NCBI GenBank assembly: GCA_020047835.1
Contig: JAIFNJ010000008.1
Span: 1-14,425 of the forward strand
Length of the DNA stretch: 14,425 nucleotides
Reading direction: 5' to 3'
Origin: Bacteroidota bacterium
GTDB lineage: Bacteria; Bacteroidota; Bacteroidia; Bacteroidales; SZUA-534
Position numbers and translations under genes: made by a program. The notes beneath the pieces were generated by a model. The model saw only the letters and a list, made by a program, of their open reading frames with translations, had not been told where the DNA came from and made no database searches. Below are positions 7,535-14,425 of this stretch, piece after piece (the stretch's first letter is position 1; each line of letters begins with the position of its first letter).

Positions 7535-7857
7535 ACTTACAGGTCTTATTAAATATCAGAAATACAGTTATATAAAACGTTTGCGTAATTATTTTCCGTT
7601 AAGGTACACGGTATTGTATCCAAATTATTATTCAGAGTCATTGTTATGATAAATTGACATGCTTTTCAATTAAAGGGGGATTCCTTCTTAACTATCCTGC
7701 AACATAAAAATCAGAAATTAGTCCTTAAGGCCATTTTAGCTGACTGAAATATGCCTGTATTTATTATTAATCAAATTTCATCCAAAAAATTTGCATTCAC
7801 ATTAAGTGTTGATTGCCTTAAGTGTGTATTACTTAAGAATTTCAAATACTAACGTCT
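7535..7857. other. Upstream region of the SusC-2 gene, no gene seen
   Basis: About 320 nt of AT-rich DNA between the 21-bp repeats and the SusC-2 start. I see no convincing TAnnTTTG promoter on the plus strand. The nearest candidates (AACGTTTG at about 7578, AAAATTTG at about 7786) each miss the T of the consensus TA. A perfect palindrome CCTTAAGG sits at 7723-7730, and a cluster of TTAAGT half-sites lies just before the start codon. A 33-codon frame at 7751-7852 has no protein-like character. Confidence 0.5.
7802..7837. promoter_or_regulatory. TTAAGT half-site cluster before SusC-2
   Basis: TTAAGTGT occurs at 7802-7809 and again at 7818-7825. The second copy forms an inverted repeat with ACTTAAG at 7831-7837 (arms CTTAAGT and ACTTAAG, 7-nt spacer). 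The cluster ends 20 nt before the SusC-2 ATG. It could be an operator or an mRNA hairpin in the leader; the arms are AT-rich, so chance is not excluded. Confidence 0.35.
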
Positions 7858-10800
7858 ATGAGAAAAAATACGATTCTATTATTGTTGTTATTCCTGACTG
7901 TTTCAGTTGCTGTTGCGCAAACAACCATAACCGGAAAGGTTATAGATGCTGAAAATGGAGAGCCAATGCCTGGTACTACCGTAATTATTGAGGGAACCAA
8001 TAACGGCACCATTACTGATATGGATGGTAACTTTAGCTTGCAAGTCAGTGGTCCAAACGATGTTTTAGTAATTTCTTTTATTGGTTATAATCAAGAAAAG
8101 ATTAGTGTGGGAACTCAAAAAGACTTCAAAATTTTACTCATAAAAGACATTACTGAACTGGAAGATGTTATCATTACGGCCATTGGTATTAAAAGTGAAA
8201 AAAAGGCCATTGGCTATGCAGCACAGGAGGTAAAAGGTGATGAAATCGGCAATGCCCAGCAAACAAATATTGTAAATGCGTTGAGCGGAAAAGTGGCAGG
8301 TATCAGTATTACCAGTTCTGCTGGTACCCCTGGGGCATCTGCTGATATTGTTATTCGGGGAAGAACCTCACTGCGAGCAGGCGGCAACGCCCCTCTTTTT
8401 GTTGTTGATGGCGTTCCTATCGACAATAGTTACGACGGCAGTTATGTTTATGATTATTCCAATCGGGCCATTGATATTAATCCCGATGATATTGAGTCGG
8501 TCTCAGTACTTAAAGGTGCAGCAGCATCGGCACTTTATGGTATAAGGGCGGCCAATGGCGCTATTTTAATTACCACCAAATCGGGTAAAGGCAAAGGAAC
8601 AAAAAGCAATATTACCCTTAAAACCAGTTTTGGAATTGATAAAGTAAATAAACTTCCTGAAAAGCAATATACCTATGCTCAAGGTTATTACGATAAGGCG
8701 CTGGGAAGAACCGTATATTCCAACACCAGTAATTTAAGTTGGGGACCAAAAATGGATACGCTGCGTTATGATGGTTCAACTAACAATCCAAAAGACAAGA
8801 ATGGTTTTATTGTTGGTATGAGTAATCCGCTGGCCACCGATGACCGAGTGGAAGGATATGATAATATTGAAGATTTTTTTGAAACAGCCACTACATCCAA
8901 CACCTATTTGAGTATGAATGGTGGTAACGACTTGGGCAATTATTTGATGTCGGTAGGAAATTTACGACAGAAGGGAATTGTCCCGTTAACCAATTTTAAC
9001 CGGACCAATTTTAAAATATCGGGGGATACTAAACTTTCCGAGAAATTGAGGATATCAGGGGGAGCCACCTATTCCAATTCGCAAGGCGATTATGCCCAAA
9101 AAGGAAGTAACCTGTCGGCGGTTATGGTGGGATTAATGCGGTGCACGCCAACATTCGACCTTACCAATGGTTCTGATGATCCGGTAAACGACCCAAGTGC
9201 TTATATGTATCCCAATGGAACCCAGCGGAATTATTACAGTGGATACGATAATCCATACTGGTCGGTGAATAAAAACCGGGCCAGCGATGAGGTGAACCGG
9301 ATTATAGGTAATTCACAAATTGATTACTCCATATTTTCCTGGTTAAATGCAATGTATCGGATAGGCTTGGATAACTATTCTGAAGAGCGCAACTCATTTT
9401 TTGATAACAATTCCAGCGACACTCCAAATGGATACGTTACAGTAAGTACTTATAATTTCAATAGCATCAATTCCGACTTACTGCTTACTGCCGAAAAAAA
9501 TATTACCAACGATTTAAAATTGACGGTTACCGCAGGACATAATTATTACACCAAAAAGACGTATGATAACTATCAGCAAGGCGATTCACTAATTCTACCC
9601 AATTTTTACGACCTTTCGAATACTGCCGTTTCTTCAGGAGGTGATACCAGAACAAAATACGAAATTGTTGGAGCCTACTACGACATTAAGTTTGCCTACA
9701 AAGGCTTTCTGTATTTGAATACCACCGGACGAAACGATTGGTCATCGACGTTAGCTGAAGGAAATAATTCATTTTTCTATCCTTCGGTAAATGCCAGTTT
9801 TGTTTTCACCGATGCTTTCCATATCGATAACCCCTATTTCAATTATGGTAAAATCAGAGCATCGTGGGCACAGGTTGGGAACGATGCTCCCATTTATTCG
9901 CTGCGCGATTATTATACCGCTATTGAAGGAGGTGTAAACGGGCAAACAGCATTTGCTACCGAGCGCACCATTGGAAATAGCAAGTTGGAGCCGGAGACTA
10001 CCAATTCAACGGAGGTGGGTTTTGATTTGCGCTTCTTTAAAAATAAATTGGGATTTGATCTTGCCTATTACCAATCAAAAAGTATTGGCCAGATTATTAG
10101 TGTTCCTGTTCCTTTTTCTACAGGTTATGAATACATGTTAATGAACGCCGGTGTAATTACCAATAATGGTTTTGAAGCTCAGGTTTTTATTACTCCGGTT
10201 GAAACACCCGATTTTAAATGGGACATCATGGTAAACTTTGCCAAGAACAAAAATATGGTGGAAGATTTGCCCGATGGGATTCCATTGCTGGAATTTCAAA
10301 CAACAGGTGTAAGTACAACACGCTCCGTTGCTATTGAAGGACAGCCCTATGGTGTACTTTACGGAACCCGATATTTGCGCAACGAAAACGGAGAAGTGTT
10401 GGTGAACGATAATGGATATCCGCAAATAGATGTGCTACCGGGAATTGTAGGTGATCCGAATCCTGATTTTCTGCTTGGATTGCGTAATACTTTTACATAC
10501 AAAGGCATAAATTTAACCGCATTGCTTGATATTAAGGAGGGCGGTGATGTGTACAACGGTACTAAAAATGTGATGAAAACACTGGGAACTCATAAAGAAA
10601 CGGAAAACCGCGAAGAGGATTTTGTATTTCCGGGTGTTAACGCCACCACAGGATTGCCCAATACGGTGGCTGTTAAACGCGACAATGCCTATTACAGTGC
10701 TCAAGGTGGTTTGGCCGGACTTTCTGAAGCCGCCATTGAGGACGGCTCTTATATTCGCCTTCGGGAAGTCAGCCTGAACTATTCATTACCGTCGAAGCTG

Positions 10801-10986
10801 CTAAAAAATATGCCCATAAAGAGTTTTTCTTTTGGGATTAGCGGCAGAAATTTATTTCTGATTACTGATTATACCGGTATCGATCCTGAAACAAACCTTT
10901 CGGGAACATCAAACAGTCTTGGGCGCGACTATTTCAATATGCCCAATACCCGGGGATGGGAATTCAACATTCAATTAACTTTTTAA
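7858..10986 (+). CDS. SusC/RagA family TonB-dependent transporter (SusC-2)
   Basis: An outer-membrane TonB-dependent barrel of 1042 residues paired with SusD-2. Seen in order: signal peptide 1-20 (AVA/Q); carboxypeptidase-regulatory-like domain about 22-97 (ITGKVIDAENGEPMPG, GTITDMDGNFSL); TonB-box region LEDVIITAIGI at 101-111 followed by KSEKKAIGYAAQEV, the variant seen in a distinct SusC subgroup rather than the VVVVGYGT form of SusC-1; plug about 118-243 with APLFVVDGVPID (178-189), SVSVLKGAAASALYG and GAILITTKSGKG; then barrel strands to the C-terminus FNIQLTF. DGSYIRLREVSLNYSLP and GRNLFLITDYTGIDPE are the usual late-barrel landmarks. The start at 7858 gives a clean signal peptide. The stop codon is immediately followed by the SusD-2 ATG. 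The substrate is unknown; its regulatory region lies in 7535-7857. Confidence 0.97.
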   Translation: MRKNTILLLLLFLTVSVAVAQTTITGKVIDAENGEPMPGTTVIIEGTNNGTITDMDGNFSLQVSGPNDVLVISFIGYNQEKISVGTQKDFKILLIKDITELEDVIITAIGIKSEKKAIGYAAQEVKGDEIGNAQQTNIVNALSGKVAGISITSSAGTPGASADIVIRGRTSLRAGGNAPLFVVDGVPIDNSYDGSYVYDYSNRAIDINPDDIESVSVLKGAAASALYGIRAANGAILITTKSGKGKGTKSNITLKTSFGIDKVNKLPEKQYTYAQGYYDKALGRTVYSNTSNLSWGPKMDTLRYDGSTNNPKDKNGFIVGMSNPLATDDRVEGYDNIEDFFETATTSNTYLSMNGGNDLGNYLMSVGNLRQKGIVPLTNFNRTNFKISGDTKLSEKLRISGGATYSNSQGDYAQKGSNLSAVMVGLMRCTPTFDLTNGSDDPVNDPSAYMYPNGTQRNYYSGYDNPYWSVNKNRASDEVNRIIGNSQIDYSIFSWLNAMYRIGLDNYSEERNSFFDNNSSDTPNGYVTVSTYNFNSINSDLLLTAEKNITNDLKLTVTAGHNYYTKKTYDNYQQGDSLILPNFYDLSNTAVSSGGDTRTKYEIVGAYYDIKFAYKGFLYLNTTGRNDWSSTLAEGNNSFFYPSVNASFVFTDAFHIDNPYFNYGKIRASWAQVGNDAPIYSLRDYYTAIEGGVNGQTAFATERTIGNSKLEPETTNSTEVGFDLRFFKNKLGFDLAYYQSKSIGQIISVPVPFSTGYEYMLMNAGVITNNGFEAQVFITPVETPDFKWDIMVNFAKNKNMVEDLPDGIPLLEFQTTGVSTTRSVAIEGQPYGVLYGTRYLRNENGEVLVNDNGYPQIDVLPGIVGDPNPDFLLGLRNTFTYKGINLTALLDIKEGGDVYNGTKNVMKTLGTHKETENREEDFVFPGVNATTGLPNTVAVKRDNAYYSAQGGLAGLSEAAIEDGSYIRLREVSLNYSLPSKLLKNMPIKSFSFGISGRNLFLITDYTGIDPETNLSGTSNSLGRDYFNMPNTRGWEFNIQLTF

Positions 10987-12384
10987 ATGAAACCGATTAT
11001 GAAGCGTATAAATAAATTTTTGCTACCGGCACTCGTTATTTTTTCAATGATGTTGGTATTTTCCTGTGATTTGGAGGTGGCAAATATAAATCCCAATGAT
11101 CCTACCGAAGTGCCAGCTAATGTATTGCTGCCTTATACTCAGGAGAGCTTGGCAAGGCTTATGGCTGGAACCGGACAGGTTATGTCGGGTATTTTTATGC
11201 AATATTACGAAGGTATTGACAATCACCCGCGTCAGGTGCAGATATATATTCTGAACGAAGCCCTTTATGTTGATTGGGACTGGAATGATTATTACGATGG
11301 CCCCATGATAAATCTGCAAAAAATGATTGATGTTTCCATTCAGGATAGTGCCCACTATTATACCGGAATTGGTAAAATTTTAATGGCGTTGTGTCTGGGT
11401 AACATGACCTCACTTTGGGGCGATATCCCAGCCAGTCAGGCATTAAACGGTTCGCTAAACCGCTCACCGGTGTTTGACAGTCAGGAATCAATTTATGAAA
11501 AAATTCAGTTGATGCTCGATGAAGGAATCCAAAGTTTAGAAAAAACAAATTATGGAATTGAACCGGCTGCCGATGACCTGATTTTTAAAGGCAATATTGA
11601 AAAATGGAAAAGTACTGCTAATGCATTAAAAGCCCGGTATTATTTACACTTAACCAAACGTACCGGCGATTTGAGCTATAATCCAGCTGAAAAGGCATTG
11701 GAATCGGCTGAGAAAGCTTTTATATCGAGCAACGATGATATGGAATTTATTTATGGCTATTCTGCCGCTGAGTACAACCCGTTTTACTCTTTTGCCCGGT
11801 TAAAATACATCATTCCTAATAACTCTTTTACCAGTAAAATGAGCGCTTTGAACGATCCGCGCAGAAATTTTTTATACAAAAAGAAATTTGGTGTGGCCAC
11901 TATTGAAGACAGCTATTTTACATCGCCCAATTCACCGGTTCATTTGATGACCTATCATGAATTAAAGTTTATTGAAGCAGAAGCCCGGTTGAGGATTAAT
12001 GAAAATGACCCGGAAGCGCAAGTTGCATTGCAAGAGGCGGTAAGAGCAAGTATTGTCAAAATTTCGAGTGGCACTTTAGATACCACCATTGTAAATAATT
12101 ATGTGAATGCCAATGCGGTGTTAACCGGAACTTTTGATGCGAAACTTCAAACCCTAATCAGCCAAAAGTATTATGCCATGTTTGCCACCATCGAATCGTG
12201 GACAGATTTCAGAAGAACCGGGTATCCGGTATTAACACCAAACGATGGAGGAGACCACAATCAAAATCCTGGTGGGGCTATCCCCCGAAGGTTTGCTTAC
12301 CCTCAAAATGAACGGTTGTACAATACGAATTTTCCAACCTATTTACCCAATCTGCAAGACAAGATTTGGTTAGATTTGGATTAG
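10987..12384 (+). CDS. SusD-like_2 family lipoprotein (SusD-2)
   Basis: This is the substrate-binding surface lipoprotein partner of SusC-2, 465 residues. It differs from the RagB type of the other two pairs and matches the SusD-like_2 group: NINPNDPTEVPANVLLP near the N-terminus, LWGDIPASQAL in the middle, QKYYAMFATIESWTDFRRTG at 393-412, and IPRRFAYPQNE at 432-442. The lipobox LVFSC puts the lipid on Cys27. The ATG at 10987 abuts the SusC-2 stop with no gap; an alternative start at 10999 (MKRINKFLLPA) would give a more ordinary signal peptide, so the true start could be either. It is the last gene of the plus-strand unit, before a strong terminator. Its pairing with the IKSEKKAIGYA-type SusC is consistent with what is known for this SusD subgroup. 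The ligand is not deducible. Confidence 0.94.
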   Translation: MKPIMKRINKFLLPALVIFSMMLVFSCDLEVANINPNDPTEVPANVLLPYTQESLARLMAGTGQVMSGIFMQYYEGIDNHPRQVQIYILNEALYVDWDWNDYYDGPMINLQKMIDVSIQDSAHYYTGIGKILMALCLGNMTSLWGDIPASQALNGSLNRSPVFDSQESIYEKIQLMLDEGIQSLEKTNYGIEPAADDLIFKGNIEKWKSTANALKARYYLHLTKRTGDLSYNPAEKALESAEKAFISSNDDMEFIYGYSAAEYNPFYSFARLKYIIPNNSFTSKMSALNDPRRNFLYKKKFGVATIEDSYFTSPNSPVHLMTYHELKFIEAEARLRINENDPEAQVALQEAVRASIVKISSGTLDTTIVNNYVNANAVLTGTFDAKLQTLISQKYYAMFATIESWTDFRRTGYPVLTPNDGGDHNQNPGGAIPRRFAYPQNERLYNTNFPTYLPNLQDKIWLDLD

Positions 12385-12410
12385 TTTTTTCCTGTAAGTT
12401 TTAGTTTTTG

Positions 12411-12445
12411 CTGCCATGGTTCCGAAATCATGGCAGTATTTTTTT
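12411..12445 (+). terminator. Intrinsic terminator of the SusC-2/SusD-2 unit
   Basis: CTGCCATG (12411-12418) pairs perfectly with CATGGCAG (12429-12436); a G-T and a T-A pair extend the stem to 10 bp with loop TCCGAA. It is followed on the plus strand by TATTTTTTT. On the minus strand the hairpin is followed by CAAAAAC, so it acts in one direction only. The T-run overlaps the stop codon of the convergent SusD-3 gene (12444-12446). Confidence 0.88.
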
Positions 12446-13790
12446 AATATCCTTCGTTTTGATCCTCTGTTTCAATTAAAGGATTGGCTACTATTTCACT
12501 AAGGGGTATCGGGAAAAGCATCTGGTACTCTTCAGTAACTGTGGCAACGGTACCTATGGCATTGTTCGTGCGAATCAAATCGAACCAACGTTTTCCTTCA
12601 AAGGCAAATTCAATCTGCTTTTCATTATCAATACAATTTATAAGCGAACCCGTTAAATTTAAAAGGTCGATTGAGGAAAGATTTGCCCGGTTCCGCACCA
12701 AGTTAATGTCATCTAAAATTAGCTGTTGGTTTGCAATGGAGTCCAACCAATAGTTTGCTTCAGCTCGTATCAGATATAATTCGGCTTTGCGCAAAACTAT
12801 TACCTTATCGGAACCGGAAGTTAAATTGCTATATTTTGTAGTATAATACATTTTTAACCCGGTTGAGGTAGTGTATAATGAAGCTATTAGATTTTTTCGT
12901 TCATCTGAGGGTTCTATTAAATCAACCAGTTTTTGCGTCGGTGAATTTTCATACCGTCCACCCAGTTGATTGGGCAAATGGTATTCAGCCATCCTATTTT
13001 TGTCGTTGGCTGAAAAAGGAATGTAGAAAATAATTTCACTGCTTGGTTCTACACTGTTTGAAAAAAGCTCTGCATAATTTTCCTCTAAACCGGGAGCCGT
13101 TTCCAATATTTGCGAAGCGTAGGTAAGGGCTTTTTCATAGTTAGCTAACGTGAGATATACCGAGGCCAGCAGAGAAACTGCCGCATCCTGAGTTGCTTTC
13201 TGAGGTTCCATATTTATTATACTTACTGCTGCAAATTCCAAATCAGAAATAATCTGTTCATAAACCAATTCCTCAGAGCTTCTTGGTAAATAATTCTCTG
13301 CACCGTCAGTAACTGTTGGCATCGTTTTTAAAGGCAGTCCACCATACAATCGAACCAAGTTAAAATAGTGCAGGGCTCTCAGAAATTTTAGCTGCCCCAA
13401 ATAATCTTGTAATTCACTTGGTGATAAGAATTCGACCGATGAAAGTTCAAAAATCATATAATTAACCCGATTAATGGCGGTGTAAATATCAAGCCAGATT
13501 CCTTCTACCAGGATATTATCCGATAGCAAACTGTTATCATCCAGGCTATAATATTCAATTTTTGTACCCGTGGCCATACTGTTATCGGAAGCCATATCAC
13601 CGGCAATAATCAAGTTTCTGCCATAATAGTGCTGAAGTTGCAACGCATCGTAGCAACCAATCAATGCGGCATATATATTCTCTTTGTTACTGAATACATC
13701 ATCAGTATCTATCTGCATTTTTGGTTTCACATCCAACCCATTTTCGCAGGAGAAAAGTGCCAATACCAGAAGAATTAAAATCTTGCGCAT
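12444..13790 (-). CDS. SusD/RagB family lipoprotein (SusD-3)
   Basis: Surface lipoprotein partner of SusC-3, 448 residues, on the short side for the family. The signal peptide is very short (MRKILILLVLALFSC, Cys15), then ENGLDVKPK. Family landmarks: VFSNKENIYAALIGCYDALQ near residues 32-51; the helix KFLRALHYFNLVRLYGGLPL around 133-152; and the RagB/SusD signature NEKQIEFAFEGKRWFDLIRT at 389-408, followed by MLFPIPLSEI and ending DQNEGY. The ATG overlaps the SusC-3 reading frame by 16 nt in a different frame, suggesting translational coupling. No convincing minus-strand terminator follows within the 60 nt shared with the convergent unit, although the terminator hairpin of that unit lies just beyond its stop. 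Substrate unknown. Confidence 0.96.
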   Translation of the reverse strand: MRKILILLVLALFSCENGLDVKPKMQIDTDDVFSNKENIYAALIGCYDALQLQHYYGRNLIIAGDMASDNSMATGTKIEYYSLDDNSLLSDNILVEGIWLDIYTAINRVNYMIFELSSVEFLSPSELQDYLGQLKFLRALHYFNLVRLYGGLPLKTMPTVTDGAENYLPRSSEELVYEQIISDLEFAAVSIINMEPQKATQDAAVSLLASVYLTLANYEKALTYASQILETAPGLEENYAELFSNSVEPSSEIIFYIPFSANDKNRMAEYHLPNQLGGRYENSPTQKLVDLIEPSDERKNLIASLYTTSTGLKMYYTTKYSNLTSGSDKVIVLRKAELYLIRAEANYWLDSIANQQLILDDINLVRNRANLSSIDLLNLTGSLINCIDNEKQIEFAFEGKRWFDLIRTNNAIGTVATVTEEYQMLFPIPLSEIVANPLIETEDQNEGY

Positions 13791-14425
13791 ACTCCCAATA
13801 TAATTGTTTTAGGTTGTGGACTGGTAAAAAAATCGGTACCCTGGACCATTGGGTTTGAACCGTTGTAATTAACCTCCGGATCCATCCCCGAATAGTTAGA
13901 CAGTAGTAATAAATTTTTTCCGGCAACATACATTTCAACCATCTTAAAAGTAGAATTGTGAAGTATTTGTTCACTTAAACGGTAACTCAGTTTTAAACTT
14001 TTTAACCGAATGTAACTCCCATCTTCTACAAAGAGTGATGAAATTCTTTTGTTGTAACTCGATGCTTTTGGAATAGTTGTTACATCACCTGGATGTTGCC
14101 ATCGATTCAGTATTTGAGTAGTTTGGTTTCCGGTTGAACCTGTTTCGGTGTACATTCGGGTAGCGTTGTAAATATCATTTCCATAGGAATAAAAGAAAAG
14201 AACACTTAGGGTCCACGATTTGTAGTCAAAGGCATTTCCTATTCCACCAAATATTACCGGATACGGACTGCCAATCTTTGTTCGGTCGAGGTCACTTATT
14301 TTGCCGTCTTTGTTTATGTCTTCATAAATTAAAAGCCCGTCATCGGGATTCACGCCCATCGATTTAAATCCATAGAAGAACGAAACGGGTTCACCCCCTT
14401 CAATGGCACTATTTGCCCTGCCTAT
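13775..14425 (-). CDS. SusC/RagA family transporter, C-terminal part (SusC-3)
   Basis: The frame enters from the right edge and runs 216 residues to a TAA at 13775; the N-terminus is outside the window. It is the last part of a TonB-dependent barrel. Visible landmarks: GGEPVSFFYGFKSMGVNPDDG, here broken only by coordinates (14398-14339), then the Asp-rich DINKDGKISDLDRT segment typical of SusC extracellular loops, GSPYPVIFGGIGNAFDYKSW, EDGSYIRLKSLKLSYRL, and AGKNLLLLSNYSGMDPEVN. It ends with VCARF, a terminal Phe as expected for barrel insertion, though a Cys two residues before the last pair is not common. The calcium-like DxNxDG loop resembles that of SusC-1. It overlaps SusD-3 by 16 nt. 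Confidence 0.95.
   Translation of the reverse strand: MGRANSAIEGGEPVSFFYGFKSMGVNPDDGLLIYEDINKDGKISDLDRTKIGSPYPVIFGGIGNAFDYKSWTLSVLFFYSYGNDIYNATRMYTETGSTGNQTTQILNRWQHPGDVTTIPKASSYNKRISSLFVEDGSYIRLKSLKLSYRLSEQILHNSTFKMVEMYVAGKNLLLLSNYSGMDPEVNYNGSNPMVQGTDFFTSPQPKTIILGVCARF

Noticed and set aside
7723..7730. CCTTAAGG palindrome as a terminator or operator
   Set aside because: It is only an 8-bp self-complementary site with no loop or U-run, too short to call on its own.
7751..7852. 33-codon plus-strand frame just before SusC-2
   Set aside because: The translation shows no membrane span, signal or domain; the stretch is better explained as regulatory leader with TTAAGT half-sites.
11044..11548. 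Minus-strand frames of 103 and 117 codons
   Set aside because: They are antisense to SusD-2, with no signal, domain or start context of their own.
7280..12443. Possible invertible or shuffling SusC segment
   Set aside because: I looked for matching inverted repeats flanking the promoter region or the middle unit and for a recombinase gene, and saw neither.
13702..13974. 90-codon minus-strand frame across the SusC-3/SusD-3 junction
   Set aside because: It overlaps both clear genes in a third frame and has no protein-like pattern.

Overview
The window looks like a polysaccharide-utilisation-type nutrient uptake region from a Bacteroidota chromosome. I infer the phylum from three SusC/SusD pairs, Bacteroidota-type lipoprotein signals (Cys followed by acidic residues), a TAnnTTTG/TTTG promoter and an apparent type IX secretion (T9SS) sorting tail. 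The EYYNILGKKL-type tail and moderate AT-richness would suit Marinilabiliales or Prolixibacteraceae, but I cannot fix the genus from sequence alone. No rRNA, tRNA, CRISPR array, insertion sequence, glycoside hydrolase, sulfatase, sigma factor or sensor kinase is visible.

Left unit (minus strand, about 7462 down to base 1). A near-consensus promoter (7429-7462) sits just downstream of three 21-bp direct repeats (7471-7534). It drives, in order, a 34-residue single-membrane-span ORF (7410-7306), SusC-1 (7279-4040), SusD-1 (4019-2172), a small surface lipoprotein (2142-1669), and a secreted protein with three nearly identical 75-residue repeats and the start of a T9SS-like tail (1558 to beyond base 1). 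Gaps are 20-30 nt except 110 nt before the last gene, where there is a hairpin.

Middle unit (plus strand, 7858-12384). SusC-2 and SusD-2 are directly adjacent. SusC-2 has the ITAIGIKSEKKAIGYA-type TonB box region and SusD-2 belongs to the SusD-like_2 type, a combination distinct from the left pair. The unit ends in a clear intrinsic terminator at 12411-12445.

Right unit (minus strand, 14425 to 12444). The C-terminal 216 residues of SusC-3 overlap the start of SusD-3 by 16 nt. The unit converges on the middle unit with about 60 nt between stop codons.

Functional picture: each SusC is a TonB-dependent outer-membrane barrel and each SusD its substrate-capturing lipoprotein lid. In the left unit the small lipoprotein and the repeat protein are probably accessory surface or secreted factors. 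The substrates cannot be read from the sequence. The least ordinary parts are the leader of the left unit (21-bp repeats, promoter, tiny membrane ORF) and the triple-repeat secreted protein.
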